Source: Phyto melanocephala (taxonomy: Eukaryota > Arthropoda > Insecta > Diptera > Rhinophoridae). Taken from it: DNA of 64,000 nt. How positions within the stretch are numbered: the stretch's first letter is position 1; each line of letters begins with the position of its first letter. Of this stretch, positions 24,561-35,200 are shown one piece after another. Where the stretch lies: NCBI GenBank assembly GCA_941918925.1, contig OW799234.1:81692997-81756996 (forward strand). The letters run 5' to 3'. Under the pieces are notes generated by a model. It had not been told where the DNA came from. It did no database searches and saw nothing but the letters and a program-made list of their open reading frames with translations. The position numbers were made by a program, and so were the translations under genes.

Positions 24561-25215
24561 AACAAAAAAAAACGAACATGCCATACCCACTTTAATGACT
24601 TTCTCTCGTATAAGGCTTTTGCTTAGATTAAAGTGTCATACTCACACAAAGTTAATATTAGTTTTAAACTACCTCTAAATACCTCACAGCAGTCTTCAGT
24701 TTTCGTAACAATAAATCATTGTGGTAGAAGGTCGATAGTATTATTCCACCTGTAGAAATACTTTAGGTTCCATTTCGACAATATATCTGTGGCTTGGAGC
24801 TAAAAGGGCAAATGTCAAAATATTTACTTTTGAGAAAATTAGAATTAAACTTTCACTTCCATAGATGCTTTCATAGTGACATTGGCCAGCATTTTATTTA
24901 TAAAGCTGTTCTGGGTTAAGTATGACTTTAGCTGTTTTACCATAGCGAAATAGAGCAAGAAAACAAATCTAATGCAATGATTAACTCAAAACAGCAAAAA
25001 AAAGTGACATTGGCCCTTTTAGCTCCAAGCCACAGATATATACGAAAATAATTTTATGGCAAATCCAACTTAAACCAAAAAATTAATTTATATTTCGGTA
25101 TAAAGTTTTTTTTATAGTAATTTGTATTGTAAACAAAATTTTAAATTTTATGTTACAAAAGAACTTAACAAAATTGGTTGGGGGGGTATATAAAATTTGC
25201 CAGAGCCGAATACAA
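24561..25215 (+). mobile_element. INE-1-like family A copy, degraded, with nested MITE
   Basis: A 'catgccatacccactttaat' segment and a tctcgtataaggctttt stretch match the family body. The end at 25172-25215 reads GGTATATAAAATTTGCCAGAG then CCGAATACAATGTT, a decayed 3' hairpin. The copy is split by the MITE at 24783-25038. Confidence 0.55.
24783..25038. mobile_element. 256-bp MITE (TGGCTTGGAGC family), copy 1
   Basis: ATATCTGTGGCTTGGAGC and then TAAAAGGGC...ATGTCA at the left are inverted at the right (TGACATTGGCCC...GCTCCAAGCCACAGATAT). The inverted repeats are ~35 bp, the interior has no ORF, and a second copy in the opposite orientation lies at 61186-61441. Confidence 0.8.
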
Positions 25216-26722
25216 TGTTCCAAATTGTTAGCTTCTGTAAAAGTTCAATTAAGAATCTAAAATATTTTACACAATAAAAATTTTTCAAAACAACAATAAA
25301 AATCATAAATTTTTGAAAAACTAAACGAAGTTTGCTCTTAAACTAAACATATTTGCAAAAGGTACTTAATTACATGTTAAAAGGGAAATAAACAAAAATT
25401 AAAATAAAAGCCATAATAAAATATTTAAAATATATATTTTAAGAGAGATAAATAAATACTAAAATTAGTTTTACTTAAAAAAACATTTAATTTCTTGCTG
25501 TAATATTAGTTTGAAATACTCTGCCAAAGTGTCTGGAAAGCAGCATCTTTATTAATTCTTAAAAAAAAATAAATAAAAGGGGAAATAGGGAAACAAATTT
25601 ATGTTCAGATTTTAACGCGTGGCATAGTTTATGAGTTTTTAGCGTTTTAACATGAAACTTAAACACCAGATACTCATGGTGGCTACAAGAAGCGACCAAG
25701 AAACACCAGGGGTTTTGTTTCTTAACTACAAAGTCACTTGAAGCACCTTCGCGGCAAATTGTTTAATGTGTATGTTTGCGTATGCGAGTGTATTTTTATG
25801 TGTTGTTTGTAGCATGTTGTCTAATTTAATGAGCTGCCAGCTACAATTCAACTGTTAGTTTTCTAATGTGGCGCATTTGTTTTTTATGTTCTCTGTCGCC
25901 AGCGTTAACTTTATTTCGTCGATGTAAAAGATGCAAAGATGAAGTACTAATGGAAATGTTAAGAAAAACGGTTTAAAACAATATATTGATGTTTTCAAAT
26001 TAAATGCGTGAAAATTTGTTAAGCCATTAACAATGTAGAGGGAAAAGGAGACCAACTAAAGTTGCACGATGACAATTTTAATCTTTTTTTTTTTTTTTTT
26101 AGTGTCTTAGTATCATTTATATTATTTTCTGGAAATGTAGAAGAAAGCAACGAAAGAAAATGAAATGACTGACAAATTTTAGAGGGGAAGAAATTGTCTG
26201 GTAACACTTGGTGACTGTTTTGATATTGTGCAGCAAGTTAATGATGATGGCAAAAGAAATGGAAGGTGTTAAATTTAATTAGGTTAAAAGAAAATTGTTT
26301 TAAATAATTTATTAACTTAATGCGGGCTATTCAGGTAAAGGCGGCAGAAGTAATTGTAAGGGAATCAGAAGACAATAAAACAAATCACAAGAAAATTATA
26401 AAGAGCACGAATTCATATCAATAGTATATTTAAAGTCACACACATAATAATACGTACGCTTAATAAAAATTTTGTGTATAATAAGCTTTATATTTTAATT
26501 TTGAAAGTACAATGGTACGTGCCTGTTAACAAACTTAAAATTATCCCATTGACTTCGCGTTTATTGTCCGTATGCTCTTAAAACATATAGGGCAACTCAC
26601 ATAATTATACATACTGGGAGAAACGGTATTAAGTTTTATAAAATAATTTCTGCATTATTTTGGCCCATGCAAAATTTTCTTATCTTAGTTCAATAAACCT
26701 TTTGTCATTTGTTCAATCTATA
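25216..26722. other. AT-rich non-coding spacer
   Basis: Includes A/T homopolymer runs (for example a T run near 26083). The minus-strand open frames at 25855-26207 have no domain and are treated as chance. Confidence 0.45.
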
Positions 26723-27386
26723 TCTATAAATATAAAAGTGAAACTCTGTCTGTCTGTCTGTCTGTCTGTCTGTGTGTATGTGTGTTAGCTGTAGACTCCG
26801 AAACCGTAAAGCCGATCGGGCTCAAACTTTGGCAAGTAATTGTACACATTCCAGGGAGTGTTTATAGGTGGTAAAAAGTGAGCAGTGCTACGCCCATACA
26901 AAAAAGGTATTAATTTGAGATACTTTCACTTGACCGATTTTTCTGAAACTTTGCACACATATTGAGCTGTCATGACTATACAGTTTCGTGATTAGAAAAG
27001 TGGGCAGTGCCACACCCATTAAAAATAAGTAATCATATTCAGCTATTTTCCACCGATTTGCCTTTCAACTTCAAACGACTACAGTTTCCAGTTCCCCTTG
27101 CCTTCGCTATTACCATCAACAAAGTACAAGGACAATCTCTGCGTGTTGCAGGATTGAATTTGGAAAATCCATGCTTTTCACATGGCCAACTGTACGTCAC
27201 CTGCTCCAGAGTGGGAATACCAAAAAATTTGTTCATTTTTACAGAAAATGGAAAAACCAAAATTATTGTAAACCACTTGCATTACAATAAAATTCAATAA
27301 CATATTATTTTTAATATATTCAATTCAAATTCAAAATGCATTTTTATTCATTAAGGGGCGTAGCAACGCGCGCCGGGCTTGGCTAG
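26723..27386 (+). mobile_element. Internally deleted Helitron, copy 1
   Basis: It starts TCTATAAATATAAAAGTG preceded by A and ends GCGCCGGGCTTGGCTAG followed by T. A|TC...CTAG|T is the rolling-circle Helitron signature: 3' CTRR preceded by a GC-rich palindrome, inserted between A and T. The 5' ~300 bp (with a CTGT microsatellite) joins directly to the last part of the helicase gene, so the Rep domain and most of the helicase are missing. Confidence 0.85.
27049..27300 (+). pseudogene. Helitron helicase (Pif1-like) C-terminal fragment
   Basis: Encodes FAITINKVQGQSLRVAGLNL, then a HGQLYVTCSRV segment and an Asn/Lys-rich end that closes with a stop at 27300. T-x-x-K-x-Q-G-x-(S/T) followed by H-G-Q-L-Y-V-x-x-S-R is motif V/VI of Helitron Pif1-type helicases. 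The frame is open, but all upstream motifs, including the Walker A ATPase site, are absent; it has no start of its own. It persists only as part of the deleted element. Confidence 0.8.
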
Positions 27387-27539
27387 TATAATATATTTAT
27401 TGAAAATTAGTAGAAAATCAAACGATATTTGTATTGAAATGTGAGAGCAAGTAATAGACTGAAGATGGTAATCCTTTGAATATAATTGCTTAGATTATAC
27501 GTTGTGTAAACAGTTCTGAGAATTTTTTTGTAACGAAAT

Positions 27540-28370
27540 CACTAGTTAAAAAGCTTAGACTAATTGCCAACCAAAAAATGTTTAAAAGAGTTAACCGATA
27601 TATGAAGTGTGTTGTGGATAAAAATCCTAAAACTGCAGCCGTGGATATGCGTCATACATTAGAAAATAACCACAACATCAATGTATATTCGAAAACATTT
27701 TGAAGTGTTTTGAAAAAACAATGGATTCCGTAGCAAGACCAAGAAAAAAACTTTTATAAGCGAAATCGATAAAAGAAAGCGATTGGATTTTTTTAGCATA
27801 TCAACATATTTCTGAGCCAATGTAATATTTAGCGTTGAGATTAAGCTCAACTTTTTCGGATGTGATGGCAAGTAAAAAAAATTTAGACTAGCCAAACGAA
27901 GAACTGCAACCGAATAATCTTATACCAACTATTAAGCATGGTGGTTGTTCAGTCATGTTTTGGGGATGTACGTCGGCGAATAGAATTGGTGAACTGCAAT
28001 TTGTGAAAACAGTTATTGACCGTTTTGTATATTAAGATATTCTTAAAAACAGTTTAACGCTTGGTATATCCAACAAGATAAATTACCCAAAGCACACTTT
28101 GCATATTGTAAAGGAGTTGTTGCTTTAAAATGCACCAAAACAACTACAATCGCTTCCCCAATCACCAGACCTGTACTCAATATAACACTTGTAGGAGTAA
28201 GTAAAATTCTGCAGACGAAAAAAAAGCCATATAAAAACAAAGAGGAGCTTAAGGATAGGTGAAAGCAAGAGCGGAATCAAATATCGGATGAAACAACAAC
28301 AAAATTTTATAATTTTAACGAAAAATCGTTTAAAGGCAAAAAAGTGCAAAAGGAAAAGTGAAACTCACTA
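27540..28370 (+). pseudogene. Dead Tc1-like transposase
   Basis: A full-length-looking Tc1 transposase trace in shifting frames. It has an N-terminal NPKTAAVDMRHTLE-like region near 27625, then the first catalytic region at ~27820-27870 reading IFSVEIKLNFFGCDGK, where the usual catalytic Asp (SDE) is Val. Next come a KHGGxSVMFWGC-like motif near 27935, a YIQQDKLPKAH second-Asp motif near 28068, and QSPDLYSI followed by a stop where the third acidic residue should be (28160-28180). Several in-frame stops and frameshifts. Terminal repeats were not located. Confidence 0.75.
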
Positions 28371-28542
28371 TTTTACATTTAGGCAGGCATAAAATTAAAT
28401 AGCTTCTCTTGCTCTATTGATGTCATGACAAATGTTATTCACATTGAACCAGTGCAAAAAAAATTTGTTTTTTGGGTTAAGTTATTTGATTTATTTTTTA
28501 ATGTAGAAATAAATATTTTTTGTTTATATTTACTTCTATTAT

Positions 28543-29020
28543 TATACCCTTCACCTGTGGTGTACAAGGGTATATATAGCTTTGTCATTCCGTGTGAAAT
28601 TTCTACAATTTTCATTTCCGACCCCATAAAGAGAGAAAACGTGGCATCGAATCCCAGCTGAGGCAAAAAAATTTTTTTTTAAATTTTTTTAAAATTTTTT
28701 TTTTAATTTTTTTTTTATTTTTTTTTTATTTTTTATTTAATATATTATATATATTTTTATTATTATTTTTTTTTAATTTTTTTTTTTTTAATTTTTTTTT
28801 TATTTTTTTTTTTGTTTTATATATATTATATATGTATATAATAATTTTTTTTTTTTTAATTTTTTTTTTAAATTTTTTTTTTTAAATTTTTTTTTTATTT
28901 TTTATTTTTTTTTTTTGTTTTTTTTAACATACATACGTGAATTTACTGTTATTGCATGACTACACGTTGTGAAGGGTATATAAGATTCGGCACGGCCGAA
29001 TATAGCGCTTTTACTTGTTT
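28543..29020 (+). mobile_element. INE-1-like family B copy with long T-rich core
   Basis: 5' end TTATACCCTTCACC; 3' end GTGAAGGGTATATAAG, then hairpin TTCGGCACGGCCGAA and CTTGTTT. In order: a 'ttgtcattccgtgtgaaatt' segment, a 'cgaccccataaag' segment, a short tRNA-like box (GTGGCATCGAATCCCAG), a ~250-bp poly-T-rich core (28670-28927), then acatacatacgt. Non-coding; apparent ORFs here are composed of repeat sequence. Confidence 0.75.
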
Positions 29021-29413
29021 TTGTATATTTTTTTTTTATTTTTTATTTAATATATTATTTTAATTTTTTTTTTTAATTTTTTTTTAGTCTTTTTTTGTTT
29101 TATATTTATTATTTATATTTTAATTTTTTTTTTAATATTTTTTTAAATTTTTTTTAAAATTTTTTTTTTTTTAATTTAATTTTTAATTTTAAAATTTAAT
29201 TTTAAATTTTAATTTATTTTTTATTTTTTTTTTTAACATACATACGTTAATTTTTAATTTTACAATGGGATGTTTTTATATATGTGTGTTTTTTATATGA
29301 ATGTACTTTTTTTATATGAGAGGAATGGTGATACAAACTACTGCTATTGCATGACTACACGTTGTGAAGGGTATATAAGATTTGGCATGGCTGAATATAG
29401 CACTCTTACTTGT
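29021..29413 (+). mobile_element. INE-1-like family B copy, 5'-truncated
   Basis: The T-rich core, the acatacatacgt segment and the 3' end (gtgaagggtatataagattt...actcttacttgttt) follow directly after the previous copy. The hairpin is decayed (TTTGGCATGGCTGAA). The 5' half is missing: a tandem or head-to-tail arrangement. Confidence 0.7.
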
Positions 29414-29748
29414 TTTTTTTATATTTTATAAGTAAATATTTTTTTGAATGATTTCTATATATACAAATAAAATGTATATCAAAGATATAATAATTATTTT
29501 TTAATTAATAATTAAATGCTTTTTGTTAAATTTAACCCATAAATAGAAAATAATTGAAAAATGTATTAAAAATTTCCCACAAATAACGAAGTTATTATAA
29601 AATAATATCCAGCTATAAATGTAGGCAAAATTTAATCGCACAATTTTAGTAACCACTAACGAATGCATTAAAATGCATATTATTAAAGTAAACTTTCGGT
29701 CAAATTCATATAAAATTAAATCAGCGTATTAAAAATTTTATAAATCTA
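29414..29748. other. AT-rich non-coding spacer
   Basis: Nothing was recognised. Confidence 0.4.
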
Positions 29749-30478
29749 ACAAGTAAGAGCGCTATATTCGGCCGTGCCGAATCTTATATACCCTTCACAA
29801 CGTGTAGTCATGCAATAACAGTGGTTTGTGTCACCATTCATCCCATATGAAATACGTACATACATATAAAAACATACATATTTAAAAACGCCCCATTGTA
29901 AAATTATAAATTCACGTATGTATGTTAAAAACACAAAAACAAAAAAATTTAAAAAAAAAATTTAAAAAAAAATTTAAAAAAAAAATCAAAAAAAAAAATT
30001 ATTATGTATATAATATATATAAAACAAAAAAAAATTAAAAAAAATTAAAAAAAAAAAATTAAAAATAAAAATAATAATAAAAATATAAATAATATATTAA
30101 ATATAAAATAAAAAAAAATAAAAAAAAAAATTAAAAAAAAATTTTAAAAAAATTAAAAAAAAAATTTTTTGGCTCAGCTGGGATTTGATGCCACGTTTTC
30201 TCTAACCAGTATACACGTTTGTATGTGTGTATGTTGTTGTTGTAATGTTGTTTTTGTGAAAAAAATAGAGGTGGTCGTGGGTTTTTGCTCATATCTCAGT
30301 TGTTTATGTACCGATGTTTCTGATTTTCAATACCGATCTACTCCCGAATATTTCTGATATTTGAATACCTTACCCGGGTCCAACCTATGTCGGGGGGCTT
30401 CAAAAAGTTGATTTCAACATACACACGGACAGACGGTCAGAAGGACAGACTGACAGAGCTTAATCGACTCCCCTATTC
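29749..30478 (-). mobile_element. INE-1-like family B copy, reverse, left arm of a head-to-head pair
   Basis: It begins AACAAGTAAGAGCGCTATAT followed by the complement of the hairpin, then the A-rich core (29940-30165), the tRNA-like box GGCTCAGCTGGGATTTGATG and the 'cagacagacggtcag' type segment. It ends at 30478 against an oppositely oriented copy; the 5' TATACCC end is missing. Confidence 0.7.
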
Positions 30479-31196
30479 ATATATAGCTTTGTCATTCCGT
30501 TTGTAATTTCTACAATTTTCATTTCCCACCCTATAAAGTATATATTTTCTGAAAGCTTATGAATAGAGGAGTCGATTAAGCCCTGACCGTCTGTCCGTCT
30601 ATCCGTCTGCCCGTCTGTCCGTGTGTTGGTTGAAATCAACTTTTAGAAGCAACTGTATGTTCCTCAGATCTGTATATGGTATCAATCTCTTGGAAATATC
30701 CAGGAATGAATCGCTATTGAAATTCAGCACAATCGCCCCATAACTTTCTGAGATATGAGCAAAAAACCACGACCACCTCGTTTTTTTCACAATTACAACA
30801 ACAACATACATACATACATGTAAAAAACATACCAAACAAAAAAAATTACAAAAAAAAAAAATATTAAAAATAAGAAACAAATAATAAAAATAAACTACAA
30901 AAAAAAATTTTAAAAAATTTTAAACAATTTTTTTAAAAATTTTTCTAAAAAAATTTTTTAAAAAAATTTAAAAAAAATATAAAAAAAAATAATAAAATAT
31001 AAATAATATATTAAATAAAATAAAATAAAATTTTTTTGGCTCAGCTGGGATTCGATGCCACATTTATTCTAACGTGTACGTATGCACGTATTTCATATGG
31101 GATGAATGGTGATACAAACAATTGTTATTGCATGACTACACGTTGTGAAGGATATATAAGATTCGGCACGGCCGAATATAGCACTGTTACTTGTTT
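30479..31196 (+). mobile_element. INE-1-like family B copy, right arm of the head-to-head pair
   Basis: It starts within the 'tagctttgtcattccg' segment (5' terminus missing) and ends with hairpin TTCGGCACGGCCGAA and CTGTTACTTGTTT. The tRNA-like box at 31039-31062 lies in the opposite orientation to the rest of the copy, so an internal inversion or recombination between copies has occurred. Confidence 0.65.
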
Positions 31197-32954
31197 AGTT
31201 TAAAATTTTGCAGGAAACATTGCTTGAGATCTTTCCACCCCCACAAAAATTAACTACGCCAATGACAGTTTATGTGCTGCTTAATCCTTAAAATTTACAT
31301 GGCGATTTGACATCAGAGACACCAGCATATTTTTTGTTAAAATTTACACCAGCTTATTAATTAAAATGTGGAGGATTATAAAAAGAGTTTCTTAAGTAAT
31401 GACATAGATAATAGTTTTTTATACGAAAATAAGTACATGAAAGAAAATATTTAAAAATTTGCTTTTTTACCTAAAATCGATTAAGTATAAGTATTTTAAC
31501 AAATTTCAAAAAATTTTAATAAATTCCTAAACTGTTACTTTTTTTATTGCCGCATTAGTTGTAGTTCCTTTCTCTCTTCCTTTATTTTGAATATTTTATT
31601 TTCTTAATTTTGATTTTAACTAAAAAGAAATCTCTTTAAAATCCTTTCTGCAATTAAAACCTCAAAATCCTTTACTACTTAGAACCTGCTTTAGAAGTTG
31701 GTATTTGTAGTTGTATAATCTTTTCTAAAAATTGCAATTGTGTGTTTGTGTTCTCTATAATTTTTTCCCCAAACAAACTACAACTACTTTGACTTTAGCT
31801 TTGGGTTGGCTTAACTCTCTACTCTACTTTTTGCAGAATTTCTTACATAAAAGTCAACACTAATTGCAATTTGTAACACAGTTACAAATACCCTCTGCAA
31901 TATATTCTTTCATTTGCTCATATGTATGTGTGTTTATATGTAAATGTTAAGATATTTTCAAAAGTATTTTAAAAAAAATAGAAACGCAAAGAGAAAGAAT
32001 ATTTTTTCTAGTACAAATAGTATGATTCTCATTTAAAAAAAAAGAATGAATGAAAAAACCGCTGTACAAACAAATCTACATTGTATGGCAGCAGTGATAT
32101 GGAACAGAAATGTTGTAGATACTTGTATTCATTAAAGCCCAGAAAGAAGAAGACAGCAAAGTAAATATCCAACCATTAGAAAAAATTTTTACCTAGAAAA
32201 CTGTTGTTTTATTTTAGCATAAAGGTTTGCAAGGAAATACAATCCACACAGATGTAGACCCAAGAGTTGCCAAGGTCAGGTTAGTGAACTTAAGAAGAGG
32301 ACCCCGTGAAAAACTGAATATTTGTGTTGTTTTCCTTTTCTGCATTTTATAATATAATTTAATTGAATAAATATTATAATTACTTTAAAAAACACGATGA
32401 TATGGTGCAAAAAATTTCAGTCTAAATATACAAAGTATGCTCATATTAAGAGTAACATAGTAGCAATTACTGCATACTTCCAGACTCCTAACATTGGTAC
32501 ATTACATTACCGAGATGTTAGAATATCTATATAACAATTAAAAATTTCAATAATGACTTTAAAATTCTGATTAGTGTATACAAAAAATTACAAGTATTTA
32601 CAACATAACTTAATAAATTGAATTTATATTAAGTATAAAAGAAACATTTACCAACTTATTAAAAAAAAATTAATAGAGTTTTAGATAAATCGTGAATAAC
32701 ATGTTATTTATGTCTAAAAACGCATCTGTAATATTAACAAATTATTGACACAAGAGACAACTTAAACTTAGCGGAGCATTCAGTACCAGTGTACCTGGTG
32801 TGAGGACACACACAAATGGATGGACATTGATTAATTGGCTTCTTTGTCTATAAGGATTCCGAATATAAAAGTTTGCAAATAAATATTGTAGAAATTGCAA
32901 AAATATAAAAAAAAACTTATATAACAATAATCTTTATATACACTGTGAGGGGTA
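31197..32954. other. AT-rich non-coding spacer
   Basis: No credible ORF, RNA gene or transposon end was found. Confidence 0.45.
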
Positions 32955-33922
32955 ACATGTAAGAGTGCTATATTCGTCCGTGTCGAATCTGATAATACCC
33001 TTCACCATCATGTAACCTATATTTCATGTTATACGTCATTTTTCTTTATTTTTTTCTGACGCCATCCTCGATTTTGAATTTTTACGTAGTTATCTGTGTT
33101 CTACTAGTCAAGCCCTTTCATTTGATACCCATATTGATGGGGTTAACAAAATTTGTTCCACCATTTTGTTTTAGACGCCATTTTGGATTTTAATTTTTTT
33201 AATAATGTACTGGTCAAGTCCTTTTAATTTGATACCAATATTGAGGGGGTTCAAGAAGTTACATTTTAAAATACCAGATTTGGCCCAAATATATTGTCCC
33301 CCATTTTGTAGTGGCGGCCAACATGAATTTAAATTTTTTTTATAGTATTTATATTGCGCTAATCAAGTCCATTCAGATGATACCAATATTGACTCTCTCG
33401 GTTGTCCAGAAGCTGAAAAAAATTGATTTTAGTTTGTACATTTTTGGATTATAAACATATTTTGTCTATAGCTTTACCGCTTTATCAAAAATTTTTCACG
33501 AATATCTTTAGAGGCTTATTATATCTACAAACAGTAGCAAAGGTACCTATAAATTATTCTATAGCTGAAAAATTTTAATTTTGGTGGTAAAAATATGGGA
33601 AGAAACAGAGGCAGTTGTATTTATTTGCTTATATCTCAGAAAGTTATGAAGTGATTGTGCTAAATTTCAATAGCGATTAATTTTCGGATATTTCCAAAAG
33701 ATTAATACCATACACAGATCTGAGGAACATATGGTTGCTTCTAAAAGCTGATTTCAACCAACACAAAGACAGACGGGCAGACGCACAGACGAAAATGGCC
33801 CCTCTATTCATAAGCTTTCAGAAAATTTATACTTTGTGGGGTCGGAAATCAAAAAAGTAGAAATTACAAACGGAATGACAAAGCTATATATACCCTTGTG
33901 CACCAAGGGTGAAGGGAATAAA
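32955..33922. mobile_element. Family B INE-1-like composite
   Basis: The left edge reads as a reversed 3' end (AAGAGTGCTATATTCGTCCGT, then ATAATACCCTTCACC), the body matches 1670-2998, and the right edge is CCTTGTGCACCAAGGGTGAA then GGGAATAAA. The 33600-33830 part matches the 30640-30760 segment (the 'gagatctgtatatggtatc' type sequence on the opposite strand). Old and mosaic; non-coding. Confidence 0.6.
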
Positions 33923-34479
33923 AAAGCTTGAACACGTTTTTGATTTTTGTTATAAATACAAGTTAAAACTTTAACCTTTTAAAACAATATCTTTTCTATA
34001 AACTTTACATCTACTATAAAACACTAATAGGCAACCCTGTTTGTACTCGTTAATCGTTTTTTCCAATATGTAACACGTTAACAATTTTATTTCCACAAAT
34101 AATATTATGTAAATTCACCTATACACACATACTTAAACATTCAAACATACAACTAATATTAATCTAGTATCTTTGTCAAAGTAACACAGAGTCTGGGTGT
34201 GTAACTATGAGTCTGTGTTATAAAGTAACTAGGAACGTGCATAGTCAGGGCATAAAGTTATGCTTAACTGCAGTAATACACAACAATAGCAAACGCAAAG
34301 ATATACAAGAACCACAAGAATTATACTTTACATGAGAATCCTTATTGAAAGGGTATCTCAGTAAGAATAATTTTTTTTTTAGTATAGTGTCACAGTTTTA
34401 ATGCAAGTGGCAACTCTGGAATTTGGCAGCTGTCTTGTGTGCTTATTTCGGTTATTCCGAAATTAAGTGCTCTATGAGA
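33923..34479. other. AT-rich non-coding spacer
   Basis: Nothing was recognised. Confidence 0.4.
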
Positions 34480-35200
34480 GAACATAATAATTGTGAAAAC
34501 TTATTACAAAAAATTGGAAAGTTGTGCTGAGACAATAAAGGGGTTCCTTATGCGTTAACCATTCGAACAATGGTCATAAATTTAAAGAAACTGGATCGGT
34601 CATCCATAAAACTACTGGTCGATCTCTTGAAAATATTGCTGTTGTAACCGAGTGTATCACCGCAAACACATGAAGATTAATTTGGCATCGTTCTTAACAC
34701 CTTAAAATTTCACGAAGGACTACGTAGTCTAACCTTACAAAAGACCCCAATTGCATGAGTATAAAATTAAGCCTAGGGCCTCAAACCAACAGACCATGGA
34801 AAGCGCTAACAATTCGTTGAATGAGTTATATAGCAAATTGAAGTCAATGCTAATTTATGGAAAAAAGTTATATATTTGCCAATGACGCGCATATCTGTCT
34901 AAATGGCTTCTGGAATATACGAAATTTTTTAATTTGAGACTCAGAAATTCCTCCTGCAAGCCATGAGTAACAAATGCTCCCATAATTAGCAACTGTCTGG
35001 TGTGAATTTTGGTTATAGCTTACTTTTTTAAATTGACAGCGTAATTGCAAAGACTATGAATGACAATTATTACAAGAACATAGAACTCATGTAAAATTAA
35101 TTGAAAAAGCAACGGCCTGCCATCAGACTTATGAAGATGTTTTATTTCATACTTAATTGGAATATTTCTTCTTAACAATCCAATAAAGAATCACAACATT
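34480..35200 (+). pseudogene. Mariner/IS630-type transposase relic
   Basis: Broken frames follow the order of an IS630-Tc1-mariner transposase. A 'RGVPYALTIRTMV' type N-terminal helix-turn-helix region at ~34540-34590 is followed by a KLDRSSIK linker, then a 'LKPNDHxxRxxFVEW' equivalent at ~34785-34830. A degenerate first catalytic region follows at ~34880-34910 (DAHxxLNG-like), then a TVWCEFW-like stretch at ~34995-35015 (the usual VTVWC motif). Multiple stops and shifts; no terminal repeats were located. Identification rests on the order of weak motifs. Confidence 0.55.

Noticed and set aside
28545..31196. Satellite array or centromeric DNA
   Set aside because: The T-rich tracts are the variable cores of individual hairpin-ended elements, not regular tandem monomers.
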